A stretch of 64,000 nucleotides of DNA from Bowmanella sp. JS7-9 (GTDB taxonomy: Bacteria; Pseudomonadota; Gammaproteobacteria; Enterobacterales; Alteromonadaceae): contig NZ_JXSY01000021.1 of the NCBI RefSeq assembly GCF_004329715.1, positions 186,001 through 250,000 of the forward strand, in the 5' to 3' direction. A model generated the notes under the pieces. It saw only the letters and a program-made list of their open reading frames with translations. It ran no database searches and was not told where the DNA came from. Below are positions 46,103-54,826 of this stretch, piece by piece (the stretch's first letter is position 1; every line of letters begins with the position of its first letter). The position numbers and the translations under genes are program-made.

Positions 46103-46426
46103 TTACATATATCTGCGACGTTCTGCCAGAAATCCGATTAACACAAAGCTGAGCAGAAACCCCAGACCCTGATAGTGCCATGGCAGATATTTGATTACGT
46201 AGAGTACGAACGGTGCGGCGTATAGGGTCATGGCGCCGTAGCCGAATGCGCATAACAATACGAATACAATGCAACGCACGATAAAGTGATAAGGTGAAAT
46301 GGCCCGCTTCACATGGCTGTTAATCAGGTCACCGTACACCACTAAAATCGTAGCGGTGAGCATCAGGCTCATGTCTTTGAAGTAAGCAGAGAGAAATTGA
46401 GTCAGTTGACCAAGCAAGTCCAACAT
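46103..46426 (-). CDS. DUF3392 family membrane protein
   Basis: A 107-residue protein with about four hydrophobic helices. I start at MLDLLGQLTQFLSAY, matching family N-termini; the upstream 7 codons are not. Further family features are VVYGDLINSHVKRAI and YHFIVRCIVFVLLCAFGYGA. Inner-membrane protein of unknown function, 69 bp from the next gene on the same strand. Confidence 0.8.
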   Translation of the reverse strand: MLDLLGQLTQFLSAYFKDMSLMLTATILVVYGDLINSHVKRAISPYHFIVRCIVFVLLCAFGYGAMTLYAAPFVLYVIKYLPWHYQGLGFLLSFVLIGFLAERRRYM

Positions 46427-46495
46427 CTTGTGGCTCCGTAAACGCACTGGACGGGCGGCAGTATATCTACAGACGCCCGGCAGGGTAAAGCGGGC

Positions 46496-47122
46496 TTACC
46501 AGTAGCGGGCTTTGAGCAGCTCCAGGCGACGCTGATAGTTCAGTTCTGTTTCTTCCATGCGTGCCTGCAAGGCTTCGGTTTGCTCTGCCAGATCTGCAAA
46601 TTGCAGGCCGATGTCTTCAATTTCCTGACGGATCGCCGCGCGTTCATCTCGGGTGTAACCATCGGCAATGAGTTGTTCTTTTTTGCTTTCCAACAAATCA
46701 GTCAGCTGGGCGAGTTGCCGTTGTTGCTGTTCGAATTCATTGGCGGCCTGTTTGGCGGCAATTTGCAGAGTATGAAGATCTTTGCCATCCCGGTGGCCAC
46801 GTAAAAAGGTCTGTTCCAGATTGGCTGGACAATTGCCCTGATAGTTTTGCCCCTGGCGTCCCACTTCAAAGCCATTTCGCGCGGTACAATACTTCTGCGA
46901 GCCTTCATTATGACCCTGTTGATAACGGGTTAAATCCGGTGTCACGCTGTATTCCGCGCAGTCTTTTCGGTAATCGCCAATTTGTTGCGGGTTGCGGCCG
47001 GCCGCTCCATCTTCATAACCAATCAGATACCAATCGGCGCTGAGGCATTCATCTTTATTCATGCTGGCGCATCCAGACAAGGTGAGAAGGCCAAGCACTA
47101 GTAGGAGCAGGTGTCGTGTCAT
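46496..47122 (-). CDS. DUF2799 lipoprotein with C-terminal coiled coil
   Basis: A 208-residue lipoprotein; lipobox LSGC. Residues 25-110 carry DUF2799 repeats with WYLIGYEDGAAGR, RYQQGHNEGSQKYC and FEVGRQGQNYQGNC, in which Gly-x-x-x-Gly and Cys residues recur. The C-terminal 90 residues are a charged coiled coil (EFEQQQRQLAQLTDLLESKK, EIEDIGLQFADLAEQTEALQ). Function unknown; envelope location. Confidence 0.75.
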   Translation of the reverse strand: MTRHLLLLVLGLLTLSGCASMNKDECLSADWYLIGYEDGAAGRNPQQIGDYRKDCAEYSVTPDLTRYQQGHNEGSQKYCTARNGFEVGRQGQNYQGNCPANLEQTFLRGHRDGKDLHTLQIAAKQAANEFEQQQRQLAQLTDLLESKKEQLIADGYTRDERAAIRQEIEDIGLQFADLAEQTEALQARMEETELNYQRRLELLKARYW

Positions 47123-47250
47123 AATTATTCGGAATCCGGGAATTTTGCGTCACGATACTAAATTGTGTTGGTTACGCCAAAGAGTTTTGCGAATTCCAGC
47201 GATCCGTTCACCATTGATTCACGTAATAGCTCGCCCTAGCAGGAGGAACA

Positions 47251-47910
47251 ATGCGATTACGAGCAGATTTTGCCAAACGAGAAGTGGTAGTGCCGAGCGA
47301 CTATGAGTGGGTGCCTTCGCCAGTGGCAGGGGTCGAGCGCATGATGTTAGATCGCATCGGCGATGAAGTTGCCCGCGCCACATCTTTAGTGCGCTATGCG
47401 CCGAACAGTGTATTTCCTGCTCATCAGCATGCAGGCGGTGAAGAGATATTGGTGCTGGAGGGGGAATTTGGCGATGAACATGGCCTGTATCCGGCCGGTA
47501 CCTATATTCGTAATCCGATTGGCTCCAGCCATACCCCACGAGTCGGGTCACAGGGCGCCCTGATATTTGTCAAACTGCATCAGTTCAGTGCAGAGGATAG
47601 CCGGCAATGTGTTATCAATACCCGTAGCGCCAGCTGGGCTCAGGGGCTCGTCGAAGGATTAACTGTGTTGGGCTTACACCAGTTTGGTGGTGAGCATGTG
47701 GCGCTGGTGTGCTGGGCTCCCGACACACTATTTAAACCCCATCAACACTGGGGCGGTGAAGAAATTTTAGTGCTAGAGGGCACTTTCTATGATGAGCATG
47801 GTGCATACCCGGCCGGAAGCTGGATACGCAGCCCGCACATGTCAGCGCACCATCCCTTTACCCGGGAAGATGGCGCGCTGATTTATGTCAAGGTGGGTCA
47901 CCTGGCCTGA
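47251..47910 (+). CDS. tandem ChrR-type cupin protein
   Basis: A 219-residue protein made of two ChrR-like cupin domains (about 5-105 and 115-215). Each carries the metal-binding His pair and Glu: HQHAGGEEILVLEGEF in the first and HQHWGGEEILVLEGTF in the second, followed by YPAGTYIRNP/YPAGSWIRSP. In ChrR this domain controls a bound sigma factor under singlet oxygen, but here the ZAS anti-sigma domain is absent and no sigma gene adjoins it. So it is likely a free metal-binding cupin, perhaps an enzyme. AGGAGGAACA precedes the start. Confidence 0.8.
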   Translation: MRLRADFAKREVVVPSDYEWVPSPVAGVERMMLDRIGDEVARATSLVRYAPNSVFPAHQHAGGEEILVLEGEFGDEHGLYPAGTYIRNPIGSSHTPRVGSQGALIFVKLHQFSAEDSRQCVINTRSASWAQGLVEGLTVLGLHQFGGEHVALVCWAPDTLFKPHQHWGGEEILVLEGTFYDEHGAYPAGSWIRSPHMSAHHPFTREDGALIYVKVGHLA

Positions 47911-47924
47911 AAGCCCAAGCCTGC

Positions 47925-48923
47925 TTACAACTTGACCAGCATTTTACCCTGGTTGTCGCCATTGAATAACATCTGCAAACCATTAACGGCCTGGTCGAGG
48001 CCCTCGATGGTATGCGCGCGATATTTGATTTTACCTTGCATCACATAGGGCGTGAGTTGGCCGAGTAATTTGGGTACTTCGTGAAAGTGATCCGGCATCG
48101 CAAAGCCCTGGATGGTCAGGCGTTTTTTGATCATATTGATCCAGTTTGGCCCGGGGGCTGGCGTAGCCGACAGATAATCGGCAATCATGCCGCACACAAC
48201 AATTCGGCCATGGGTATTCATGCGTTGATAAATCAGTTGCTGTATTGGGCCGCCAGTATTTTCAAAGAAAATATCGATCTTATCCGGGGTGAGAGCAGCA
48301 AGCTTGTCGGCCAAATCATCTGATTTATAATTGATTGCGCCATCGAACCCAAGCTCTTCCACAATCCATTTCGCCTTTTCATCGCTACCCACGACGCCAA
48401 TCACACGTAAACCGTCGGCTTTCGCCATCTGGCCGACGATGGAGCCTACCGAGCCGGCGGCTCCGGTTACCACCAGGGTTTCGCCTGCCTTGGGCTTGCC
48501 CACGTTCAGGTAGCCCTGGGTAGCGGTCAGGCCGGGTAATGCAAAGATACACAGAGCCATTTCCGTACTGATACTGTCCTGAATTTTGTTCAGCCCTTTG
48601 CCATTACTGACGGCATATTCCGTCCAGCCCATCATACCCATTACCCGATCGCCCACGTTGAAGTTGGGATGGTTTGATTCGACGACTTCACCGGCACCGC
48701 TGGATCGCATCACTTCACCCAGTTGTACCGGTGGGATATAACTTTCGGTATCCGGGCTCATCCAGCCCAGCATGGCGGGATCCAGTGACATATGCGTTTG
48801 TTTTACCAAAATCTCGCCTTCAGCTGGAGACGGAATAGCAACCCGCTCACGGGTAAACAGATAATCGCCAATGCCGCGTTTGTCAGGGCGGGCAGTGAGT
48901 AGGATACGGGTATAGTCAGTCAT
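47925..48923 (-). CDS. NADP-dependent MDR oxidoreductase (leukotriene B4/curcumin reductase type)
   Basis: A 332-residue medium-chain dehydrogenase of the zinc-independent type. I start at MTDYTRILL after GGAGAACAATA. Features: GEILVKQTHMSLDPAM at the N-terminal domain, the dinucleotide motif VTGAAGSVGSIVGQMAKADG at about 150-170, DIFFENTGG, and the C-terminal YRAHTIEGLDQAVNGL. Reduces the double bond of conjugated aldehydes or ketones with NADPH in characterised relatives. Probably stands alone. Confidence 0.88.
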   Translation of the reverse strand: MTDYTRILLTARPDKRGIGDYLFTRERVAIPSPAEGEILVKQTHMSLDPAMLGWMSPDTESYIPPVQLGEVMRSSGAGEVVESNHPNFNVGDRVMGMMGWTEYAVSNGKGLNKIQDSISTEMALCIFALPGLTATQGYLNVGKPKAGETLVVTGAAGSVGSIVGQMAKADGLRVIGVVGSDEKAKWIVEELGFDGAINYKSDDLADKLAALTPDKIDIFFENTGGPIQQLIYQRMNTHGRIVVCGMIADYLSATPAPGPNWINMIKKRLTIQGFAMPDHFHEVPKLLGQLTPYVMQGKIKYRAHTIEGLDQAVNGLQMLFNGDNQGKMLVKL

Positions 48924-49085
48924 TATTGTTCTCCTTGGCTGGCGCAAAAGTGGTCAGATGGCGCCGCTAACGCTATGTTTTGATACGGTTTAGTTATCTG
49001 ATTGTCAGCATACTCGCAAGAAAGATGTCTGACCAGTCGTCATAGAAGTCGTATTGACATGCCAAACCTATAGCAGGAGTTGTTA

Positions 49086-49511
49086 ATGTATCGCGTGCTT
49101 TTTGCCATGTTTTATTCGTTGTGGTTGGTGGGCTGTGAACCGTCTGTTGTGGAAGATAATAGTGTCGCCGATCAGGCAGCCAAAAGTCGGGCGCTGCAGT
49201 ATGCCAATGATGCACGGCAAATCGATGCGGCGATTACCTTTTTCATCATGCTATATGACGGGCTGCAACCAGAAAGCATCGCCAACGCTGTTCATGATGC
49301 CGATGGCAACGGCATCAAGGATTCACTGGTGGATGAAGAACTGCTCACCGGTGACTACAGTAACTGGACGCTGGTGGACAATCAGTTGCATCGCGATAAC
49401 GTACCCCACCGGGTATGTCTTGCGTTACAAAGTCACAGCAATTTTGTTCAATGTCAGCTCATGGCCGGTGCCGATGATCAATATGTCGCGCAATTTGCCC
49501 GTGAAGATTGA
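49086..49511 (+). CDS. small lipoprotein of unknown function
   Basis: A 141-residue lipoprotein; lipobox LVGC. AGGAG lies 6 nt before the ATG I use. An acidic, EF-hand-like stretch is visible (DADGNGIKDSLVDEEL), so calcium binding is possible, and a pair of cysteines follows (VCLALQ, VQCQLM). No family recognised. Confidence 0.65.
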   Translation: MYRVLFAMFYSLWLVGCEPSVVEDNSVADQAAKSRALQYANDARQIDAAITFFIMLYDGLQPESIANAVHDADGNGIKDSLVDEELLTGDYSNWTLVDNQLHRDNVPHRVCLALQSHSNFVQCQLMAGADDQYVAQFARED

Positions 49512-49571
49512 TAGGTCTCTGATTTAAAAGCGATTACACTATCAGCGAGGCTTGTTTGATGGTGTTTCAGG

Positions 49572-50222
49572 ATGTACCACCTGCTGGGTGTAATAAGTTC
49601 GCTATTATTTCTGCTGACCTGGTATGGACTGGCACGACAGTGGTGGGAAATCGAACGGCGTCGTCGACAACACCTGCCCGCCACGCAAAGCCTATCCGTT
49701 AACCAATTTGCCTCCAGTTATTTTGGCTTTTATGCCAACTTTATTTTTGGCATCGCCATCGACCCTTTCAATCATTATCTGGTGTGGACCCGGTGTGGGG
49801 CATTGATATTACTGCTGGCGATTTTATGGCGGATTTGGCAAGAGCGACGCCATAGCCGCACGCTGTGGGTAACCTCATTGGCTTCTCTGGCTTTTGTTGC
49901 AGGGTGGATTTCAATGGGTTTTAGGCCTTATCCGGCGCTTGCCAGTATGGCCGCCAACGGGATGATGCTGGTGGTGACGGTTATACTGGTGCAAGGCACA
50001 TTGCATCAATATTGGGTATTGAACCGCACCGGCGAAGTTGGGGCGTTATCGGCTTCGTTATTCAGAAGTATTTTGATCAAGGATATCAGTACCCTGATGT
50101 TCGGGTTGACCATGCCCATAGTGCAGGCATGGCCATTATTGGTGCTCAATGGCGCGAGTGTTTTAAGTCGCGGAATGTTGTATCTGCGTATTCGCCAGTT
50201 GCAACGGCTCAAGCCTGTTTAG
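49572..50222 (+). CDS. polytopic membrane protein, possible PQ-loop/SWEET-like
   Basis: A 216-residue protein with about seven predicted helices (SLLFLLTWYGLA, SYFGFYANFIFGIAI, CGALILLLAILW, VTSLASLAFVAGWIS, NGMMLVVTVILVQ and so on). Each half repeats a motif, QSLSVNQFASSYFGFYANF and LSASLFRSILIKDISTLMFGL, that resembles the paired three-helix bundles of SemiSWEET/PQ-loop proteins. I would not name a substrate. The stop overlaps the end of a convergent lipoprotein gene by 14 bp. Confidence 0.6.
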   Translation: MYHLLGVISSLLFLLTWYGLARQWWEIERRRRQHLPATQSLSVNQFASSYFGFYANFIFGIAIDPFNHYLVWTRCGALILLLAILWRIWQERRHSRTLWVTSLASLAFVAGWISMGFRPYPALASMAANGMMLVVTVILVQGTLHQYWVLNRTGEVGALSASLFRSILIKDISTLMFGLTMPIVQAWPLLVLNGASVLSRGMLYLRIRQLQRLKPV

Positions 50223-50652
50223 CGGCTTGCGTTTCCTCGGCGGCATTTTCTTCCAGTTTAGTCAGAGCTTTGTCCTGTTCTCGCGTCAATGGATAAATCT
50301 TACCTATCCGGCAGGGAATGTTAGGTTGTTCTCCGCTTACGATTGAATCAAACCCTGCATCTAACGACGAACTCATCGTTTGCTTTGTACCAATAGCATG
50401 TGACCAGTCCAGATCAGGACAACGACTGCTGAGTTCAATCAGATAAGGGCGAGCAAACGAGGCGCGCAGAATCAGGTATTTTTCGCCTAGCGGTGTCCAA
50501 CTGTCGAGGCGGAATGTGTTAATACGTCGCACATCCTCCAAGTTCCACTCGCTGACCTTCTGTTCAACACTGGCTTGCCATTGTTGTTCACTAAAACGAA
50601 AACTGGCACAGCCACTTAAAACTACCGCGGCGATTAGTAAAAAATAACGCAT
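50209..50652 (-). CDS. DUF6491 family lipoprotein
   Basis: A 147-residue lipoprotein, lipobox LSGC. After WNLEDVRRINTFRLDSWTPLG comes a compact beta-rich segment with ILRASFARPYLIELSSRCPDL and IPCRIGKIYPL holding two cysteines, then a Glu/Ala-rich helix. This pattern fits DUF6491, a family of unknown function. Overlaps the convergent membrane protein gene by 14 bp. Confidence 0.75.
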   Translation of the reverse strand: MRYFLLIAAVVLSGCASFRFSEQQWQASVEQKVSEWNLEDVRRINTFRLDSWTPLGEKYLILRASFARPYLIELSSRCPDLDWSHAIGTKQTMSSSLDAGFDSIVSGEQPNIPCRIGKIYPLTREQDKALTKLEENAAEETQAAKQA

Positions 50653-50779
50653 AACCCAACTCCTTCCGTTGTTTTGTCAAAACTATAACTTAACTCGCTG
50701 AATAGAATATGAATTATTCACTGGGTTTAGAGAGTGTCCATTCGTAAAATAGCGCTCTTTTTTTAACGGTTAGAGTCTT

Positions 50780-51295
50780 ATGAAAACGTTCGCAGCATTG
50801 TTGGGCTATATAGCTTTGGGAGTATGTGGAATAGGGTTGCTCATTGCTTTTATGGCGTGGGATGAGAGTGAGCGAGACCAAGGTTATGTGCAATTAATGG
50901 AATATGACCTGTATTACACCTACAAAGATGGTGTTGAGCCACAGGATTATCGTGACGGCAATGGTTGGTACGCGGAACTGTTTTGGGTTGATGCGAATGG
51001 TCGGACTGAGCTATGTGATAAAGCAACCATTGGTGTGTATGACTATGCAGTGCTGGCGAAACTGTCTGATCTTGCTCATGAAAAGAACAAAACTGCGACT
51101 GCTCCGGCCTGGGTATTTCAGCGCAAAACCAGCAACAAGCCGACCTGTCAGGTCGCGCTGGATCAGTGGCCGGAGGCTGCAAAAAAGCAGATATTGAGCA
51201 CCGAACAGGTGGTTAAACTGAACACCATATACAAAGCCAAAAAAGAGGTGCAGCGCTATCTGGAGGCGGTTAACGCGGCCAAAGCCAGTAAATAA
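50780..51295 (+). CDS. single-pass membrane protein of unknown function
   Basis: A 171-residue protein with one N-terminal helix (LLGYIALGVCGIGLLIAFMAW) and a periplasmic domain of about 140 residues containing two cysteines (ELCDKATIG, KPTCQVAL). The C-terminus is a lysine-rich helix. No family recognised and no operon partner. Confidence 0.6.
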   Translation: MKTFAALLGYIALGVCGIGLLIAFMAWDESERDQGYVQLMEYDLYYTYKDGVEPQDYRDGNGWYAELFWVDANGRTELCDKATIGVYDYAVLAKLSDLAHEKNKTATAPAWVFQRKTSNKPTCQVALDQWPEAAKKQILSTEQVVKLNTIYKAKKEVQRYLEAVNAAKASK

Positions 51296-51320
51296 CAAAA
51301 GCGCGATGCATGCATCGCGC
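51296..51320 (-). terminator. terminator/palindrome between convergent genes
   Basis: A perfect 20-bp palindrome, GCGCGATGCA-TGCATCGCGC (51301-51320). Read on the minus strand it is followed by TTTTG, giving a terminator downstream of the PEP-CTERM gene; on the plus strand there is no T-run. Confidence 0.7.
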
Positions 51321-51447
51321 TAACAGGTTTTTGGTGGTAATGCCCAGGTTAGGTAACCACACTATTCAAGCGGGTAAATGCCAAGACAACTAATATCAGG
51401 TAATTCGCGAGAGGTGCGGATTATTTGATATTACTGGTCAAACCCAA

Positions 51448-52251
51448 TTAACCCTTTTTACTACGTCTTACTGAAGCGATTCCGATTAATCCAAGTGGTA
51501 GCAACCACAGAGCTGTTGGCTCGCTCACCCCTTGAGCATTTGCCGGACGTAATAAAGCCTGACGAGTTTCATATTCGATTTCTAACTCAAACGTCAATGA
51601 ATCAAAGTGTCCAGCGCTAATTTGTCCGGTGTAACCGAATAACCCATCAGCCAACAAATCTGCAAACGAATCCACACTCAGTGTTGTGCTGGCAAAGATG
51701 TCACCAAAGTCATTTCTGTCGTACTGATTGTAGGTACGGTAATTTCTCGAGTAGTAATACACGTTATTGTTGGTGTACTGACGCACAAACACATCGTCAT
51801 TTTGGGTGGTGTCAGTCAACTGCTGGTCACCAAAATCTACTAACAGAATGTCTGCTTCACCATCGCCAATAAATTCGTTGTAGGTGTAATTGGAATAATA
51901 GTAACTGGGACTGTAGTAACAACTGCTGCCACCCCAACGGCTGTAGTAACATCCGCCGCTACTAGGACTGTAATAAGAACTGCCTGAAACATACTGGGTG
52001 TAGGTGCTGGTTTGTAACTCAGAAGAGAAGCCATACACCTTGAATGTGGCATGCACCAGGTCAACGTCAACGCCTAATCCAGACTGTTCTTGTAGAAAAG
52101 GATTGATATCGAAGACACCTTCGATGAGGTTGTTACTGTCCATGTAACTGTCTAATTGGTTTGTAATGCTCACTAATCCGGCTTGAGCACTAGAGGATAA
52201 CCCTGCGGTTGCAAGCAAACCCAACGCGACTTTGGTTTTATTTGATGTCAT
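51448..52251 (-). CDS. PEP-CTERM-like secreted protein with Tyr/Trp/Cys-rich stretch
   Basis: A 267-residue exported protein. I start at MTSNKTKVALGLLATAGL, giving a signal peptide cleaved near SAQA-GL. The C-terminus has the PEP-CTERM layout: Ser-Glu-Pro, a 15-residue hydrophobic helix (LWLLPLGLIGIASV) and a basic RRSKKG tail, i.e. a signal for exosortase-mediated sorting. Residues 84-124 are extraordinarily rich in tyrosine, with two GGCYYSRW / SSCYYSPSYYY blocks. It is transcribed toward the same side as DUF6445, which lies 122 bp upstream. Its Tyr/Trp/Cys cluster resembles that of the second PEP-CTERM protein at 56.9-57.7 kb. Confidence 0.75.
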   Translation of the reverse strand: MTSNKTKVALGLLATAGLSSSAQAGLVSITNQLDSYMDSNNLIEGVFDINPFLQEQSGLGVDVDLVHATFKVYGFSSELQTSTYTQYVSGSSYYSPSSGGCYYSRWGGSSCYYSPSYYYSNYTYNEFIGDGEADILLVDFGDQQLTDTTQNDDVFVRQYTNNNVYYYSRNYRTYNQYDRNDFGDIFASTTLSVDSFADLLADGLFGYTGQISAGHFDSLTFELEIEYETRQALLRPANAQGVSEPTALWLLPLGLIGIASVRRSKKG

Positions 52252-52372
52252 AACTACAACTCCAACTACATGAACAACATGTCTCAATTAGCAAAGTTCA
52301 GGCCAACTTTAAATGTACTGTAAATCAGAGGTTTATCAATTAACCATAATAACAGTGTAAAATATTTTGACA

Positions 52373-53065
52373 TTAACCTATGGCATTAATAATGACTCGC
52401 TGCGTTAATCGCTTCTCGTCAAGTTGGCCGCTAGCAGGATTAACTTTTACATCAATAGAGTGGAATACATTACCCGGCCAAATTACCAGACGGTTGAGTT
52501 TGCCCTCGATGGTATCCACTTTTTCCCATTGGGTATTCGTGTCTGTCACATAACCCAATGGAGTGTCTAGTTTCCGTTGAGCACTCAGGTTTTGATAATG
52601 CGCTTTTTGTGCCTCGGTCACTACCGTCATAGAGTTTGTCTCGCGGTTGCGAAAAAAAACGGTTCCGCCTAAATCCTGTTCGTTGAGGTAAATCACCCCC
52701 AACATCGGTGTGCCATCGATATGTGGCTGCCCTTGATTGTCTAACAACTTCTCTTCCGGTGTAGTCAGGATTGAAAAGTCGGTTGAAATGGCTTCTGTTT
52801 TGATTTGCTTTCCGGTCGCTCGGGTCAATACCGTAGCGATAAAATGGCAAAACGCCTTGATGCTTGGGTCTTCCTGACTAAGTGGTTGATGCCGACCAGG
52901 GTAGTAAGCAACTGAAGATGGAAACGAGTTTGAAAACGCCAGATGCCTCACTTCAAGAGGTGTGGCAAAAATGTCATCAATGACAAATAACGGAACTTCT
53001 TTATTTCCGAGCCAAATAATATATGGTTTGGAGTGTGGGTTGATCAGTAACTTATTCAAGGTCAT
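52373..53065 (-). CDS. DUF6445 family putative Fe(II)/2-oxoglutarate-type oxygenase
   Basis: A 230-residue protein. PSSVAYYPGRHQPL and the core GQPHIDGTPMLGVIYLN, GGTVFFRNRETNSM match DUF6445. A candidate iron facial triad is visible: His115 and Asp117 in PHIDG, then His202 in WPGNVFHSID, with an Arg (Arg223) after it, the HxD...H...R spacing of 2OG/Fe(II) dioxygenases. Activity is inferred. It is divergent from the halogenase with only 38 bp between start codons, so both probably share a promoter region. Confidence 0.75.
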   Translation of the reverse strand: MTLNKLLINPHSKPYIIWLGNKEVPLFVIDDIFATPLEVRHLAFSNSFPSSVAYYPGRHQPLSQEDPSIKAFCHFIATVLTRATGKQIKTEAISTDFSILTTPEEKLLDNQGQPHIDGTPMLGVIYLNEQDLGGTVFFRNRETNSMTVVTEAQKAHYQNLSAQRKLDTPLGYVTDTNTQWEKVDTIEGKLNRLVIWPGNVFHSIDVKVNPASGQLDEKRLTQRVIINAIG

Positions 53066-53103
53066 TCCCGCGCTTAGCTGATGGCATCTGAAGGTGAGTC
53101 TAT

Positions 53104-54621
53104 ATGAAAAAAAGCCGCGTTGTTATAGTCGGAGGTGGTTCCGCTGGCTGGATGACTGCGTGTTATCTGAATCATGTATTCGGTAACAACAGTCAGTTTG
53201 AAGTCACGTTAATTGAGTCAGCAGATGTACCGACGATTGGGGTTGGCGAGGCAACGGTACACACCTTGCGCGGTTTCTTGGAAGCCTGCGATTTGTCAGA
53301 AGGTGAATTTATGGTGGCAACTGATGCCACGCTAAAACACGGAATTCTATTTAAACACTGGCAGATTGGAGATGATCCCAAGGATCAGTATTTTCACCCC
53401 TTTGAAGACATCGCGCCAATAGCGCCTGAAGGGGTAATTAACCATTGGTTGAATCTGAAATTTAAATCTGCCACACCTCCACGGTTTGATCGCTTTATGG
53501 GGGTGCAGGGGATTCTCGCTGCAGCGGAAAAATCACCCAAGTTAATGCACGATAGCCAATATCGCGCACCGGTTCCTTATGGATATCATTTAGATGCGAT
53601 TAAGTTTGCTCATTTCCTGCGTGATGTATCCGTAAAACGTGGGGTAAAGCATATTTGTGACCACGTGACCGACGTTAATCATCAAGACGGGATCATAGGT
53701 TCGGTGCGATTAGCATCTGGCCAGCAAGTGGAAGGGGATTTGTTCATTGATTGCAGCGGATTCCGTTCCATTCTGGCATCTGCGCTAGGTGCTACGTTTA
53801 TTTCTTACAGCGACAAATTGTTCTGCGACAAGGCTGTTACTGCACGAGTACCACAAAGCGACAAGTTCGTACCCAAACCCTATACCACCGCAACTGCGAG
53901 GCGTTCTGGCTGGACGTTTGACATCGATTTGCAAAGTCGTAAAGGACTTGGTTACGTCTATTCCAGTCAACATTTATCAGAAATGGAAGCCGAAGCTGAA
54001 TTTCGTCAGGTATTCGGGTTAGGTGACGAACAAGGAGTGAACCATTTCACTACTCGTGTCGGTCGTCAGGATCGGGCTTGGGTCGGAAATTGTGTCTCAA
54101 TCGGTTTAGCTCAGGGTTTCATCGAACCACTTGAGTCCACAGGCTTGTATTTTATTGAAATGAGTTTGCGATTCCTGACCGATTATCTGGTGCTTGAAGA
54201 TAGCGATGCCGCGAGGGACAAATATAACGCAGTACTGAACAACCTATTCGATCAGACGGTTGACTTTATAGTGTTGCATTACGTTTTGACCAAGCGCCAT
54301 GACACGCCATTTTGGCAGGATATACAAACTAATATGGCTCGTTCAGGTGATCTCAATGAGCTATTGCAGTTGTGGAAGCACAAAGCGCCTACTGATTCCG
54401 ATTTCCTAAATGCTGGCCTGATATTTCGTGCCACAAATTATGCGGCGATATTGTATGGCATGGAGTCTCTTCCTCAAGATTTGCCAACGATTGTCCGACA
54501 TATGGGGATTGAACAAAGTCACGAAGTCCTGAGTAAAATCCAGTCAGTTCAAAAAATGGCGATTACTTCCTCTCCTTCGCATCAAGAGTTCTTACAAAAG
54601 TTTTTGGGGGCATTCAGCTAG
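53104..54621 (+). CDS. tryptophan 7-halogenase family FAD-dependent protein
   Basis: A 505-residue flavoprotein of the tryptophan-halogenase family. FAD motif GGGSAG at 10-15, VGEATVHTL block, and Lys78 in TLKHG, which lines up with the catalytic Lys79 of PrnA; the EPLESTG block supplies Glu341, matching Glu346 of PrnA. The substrate-tunnel motif WxWxIP is altered: at residues 270-275 it reads WTFDID, so the Trp and Pro positions are changed. The family is therefore firm, but halogenating activity is not. Many marine members act on unknown substrates and sit beside TonB receptors; none is here. Instead PEP-CTERM genes surround it. Confidence 0.85.
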   Translation: MKKSRVVIVGGGSAGWMTACYLNHVFGNNSQFEVTLIESADVPTIGVGEATVHTLRGFLEACDLSEGEFMVATDATLKHGILFKHWQIGDDPKDQYFHPFEDIAPIAPEGVINHWLNLKFKSATPPRFDRFMGVQGILAAAEKSPKLMHDSQYRAPVPYGYHLDAIKFAHFLRDVSVKRGVKHICDHVTDVNHQDGIIGSVRLASGQQVEGDLFIDCSGFRSILASALGATFISYSDKLFCDKAVTARVPQSDKFVPKPYTTATARRSGWTFDIDLQSRKGLGYVYSSQHLSEMEAEAEFRQVFGLGDEQGVNHFTTRVGRQDRAWVGNCVSIGLAQGFIEPLESTGLYFIEMSLRFLTDYLVLEDSDAARDKYNAVLNNLFDQTVDFIVLHYVLTKRHDTPFWQDIQTNMARSGDLNELLQLWKHKAPTDSDFLNAGLIFRATNYAAILYGMESLPQDLPTIVRHMGIEQSHEVLSKIQSVQKMAITSSPSHQEFLQKFLGAFS

Positions 54622-54826
54622 AAAGTTTGACAGGGCAAAATAGCGTTAGCGTGGCATGCAATGTAATAGGCGATTTTTGATTGGTGCAAAAGGCGCACTT
54701 TGATTTTCGAATGTCCTTGCATTTAAAGCACTACTATTATGATTATCAACAAGTTACAGATGGATAGCGCAGGCAGATAAATTATTTCGCTCCGCGTGTT
54801 TAATCAGTCAGATTGGAAAGAGACTC

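Noticed and set aside
53066-53103. Separate small regulator or RNA between the halogenase and DUF6445
   Set aside because: The gap is only 38 bp; it can hold a promoter but no gene.
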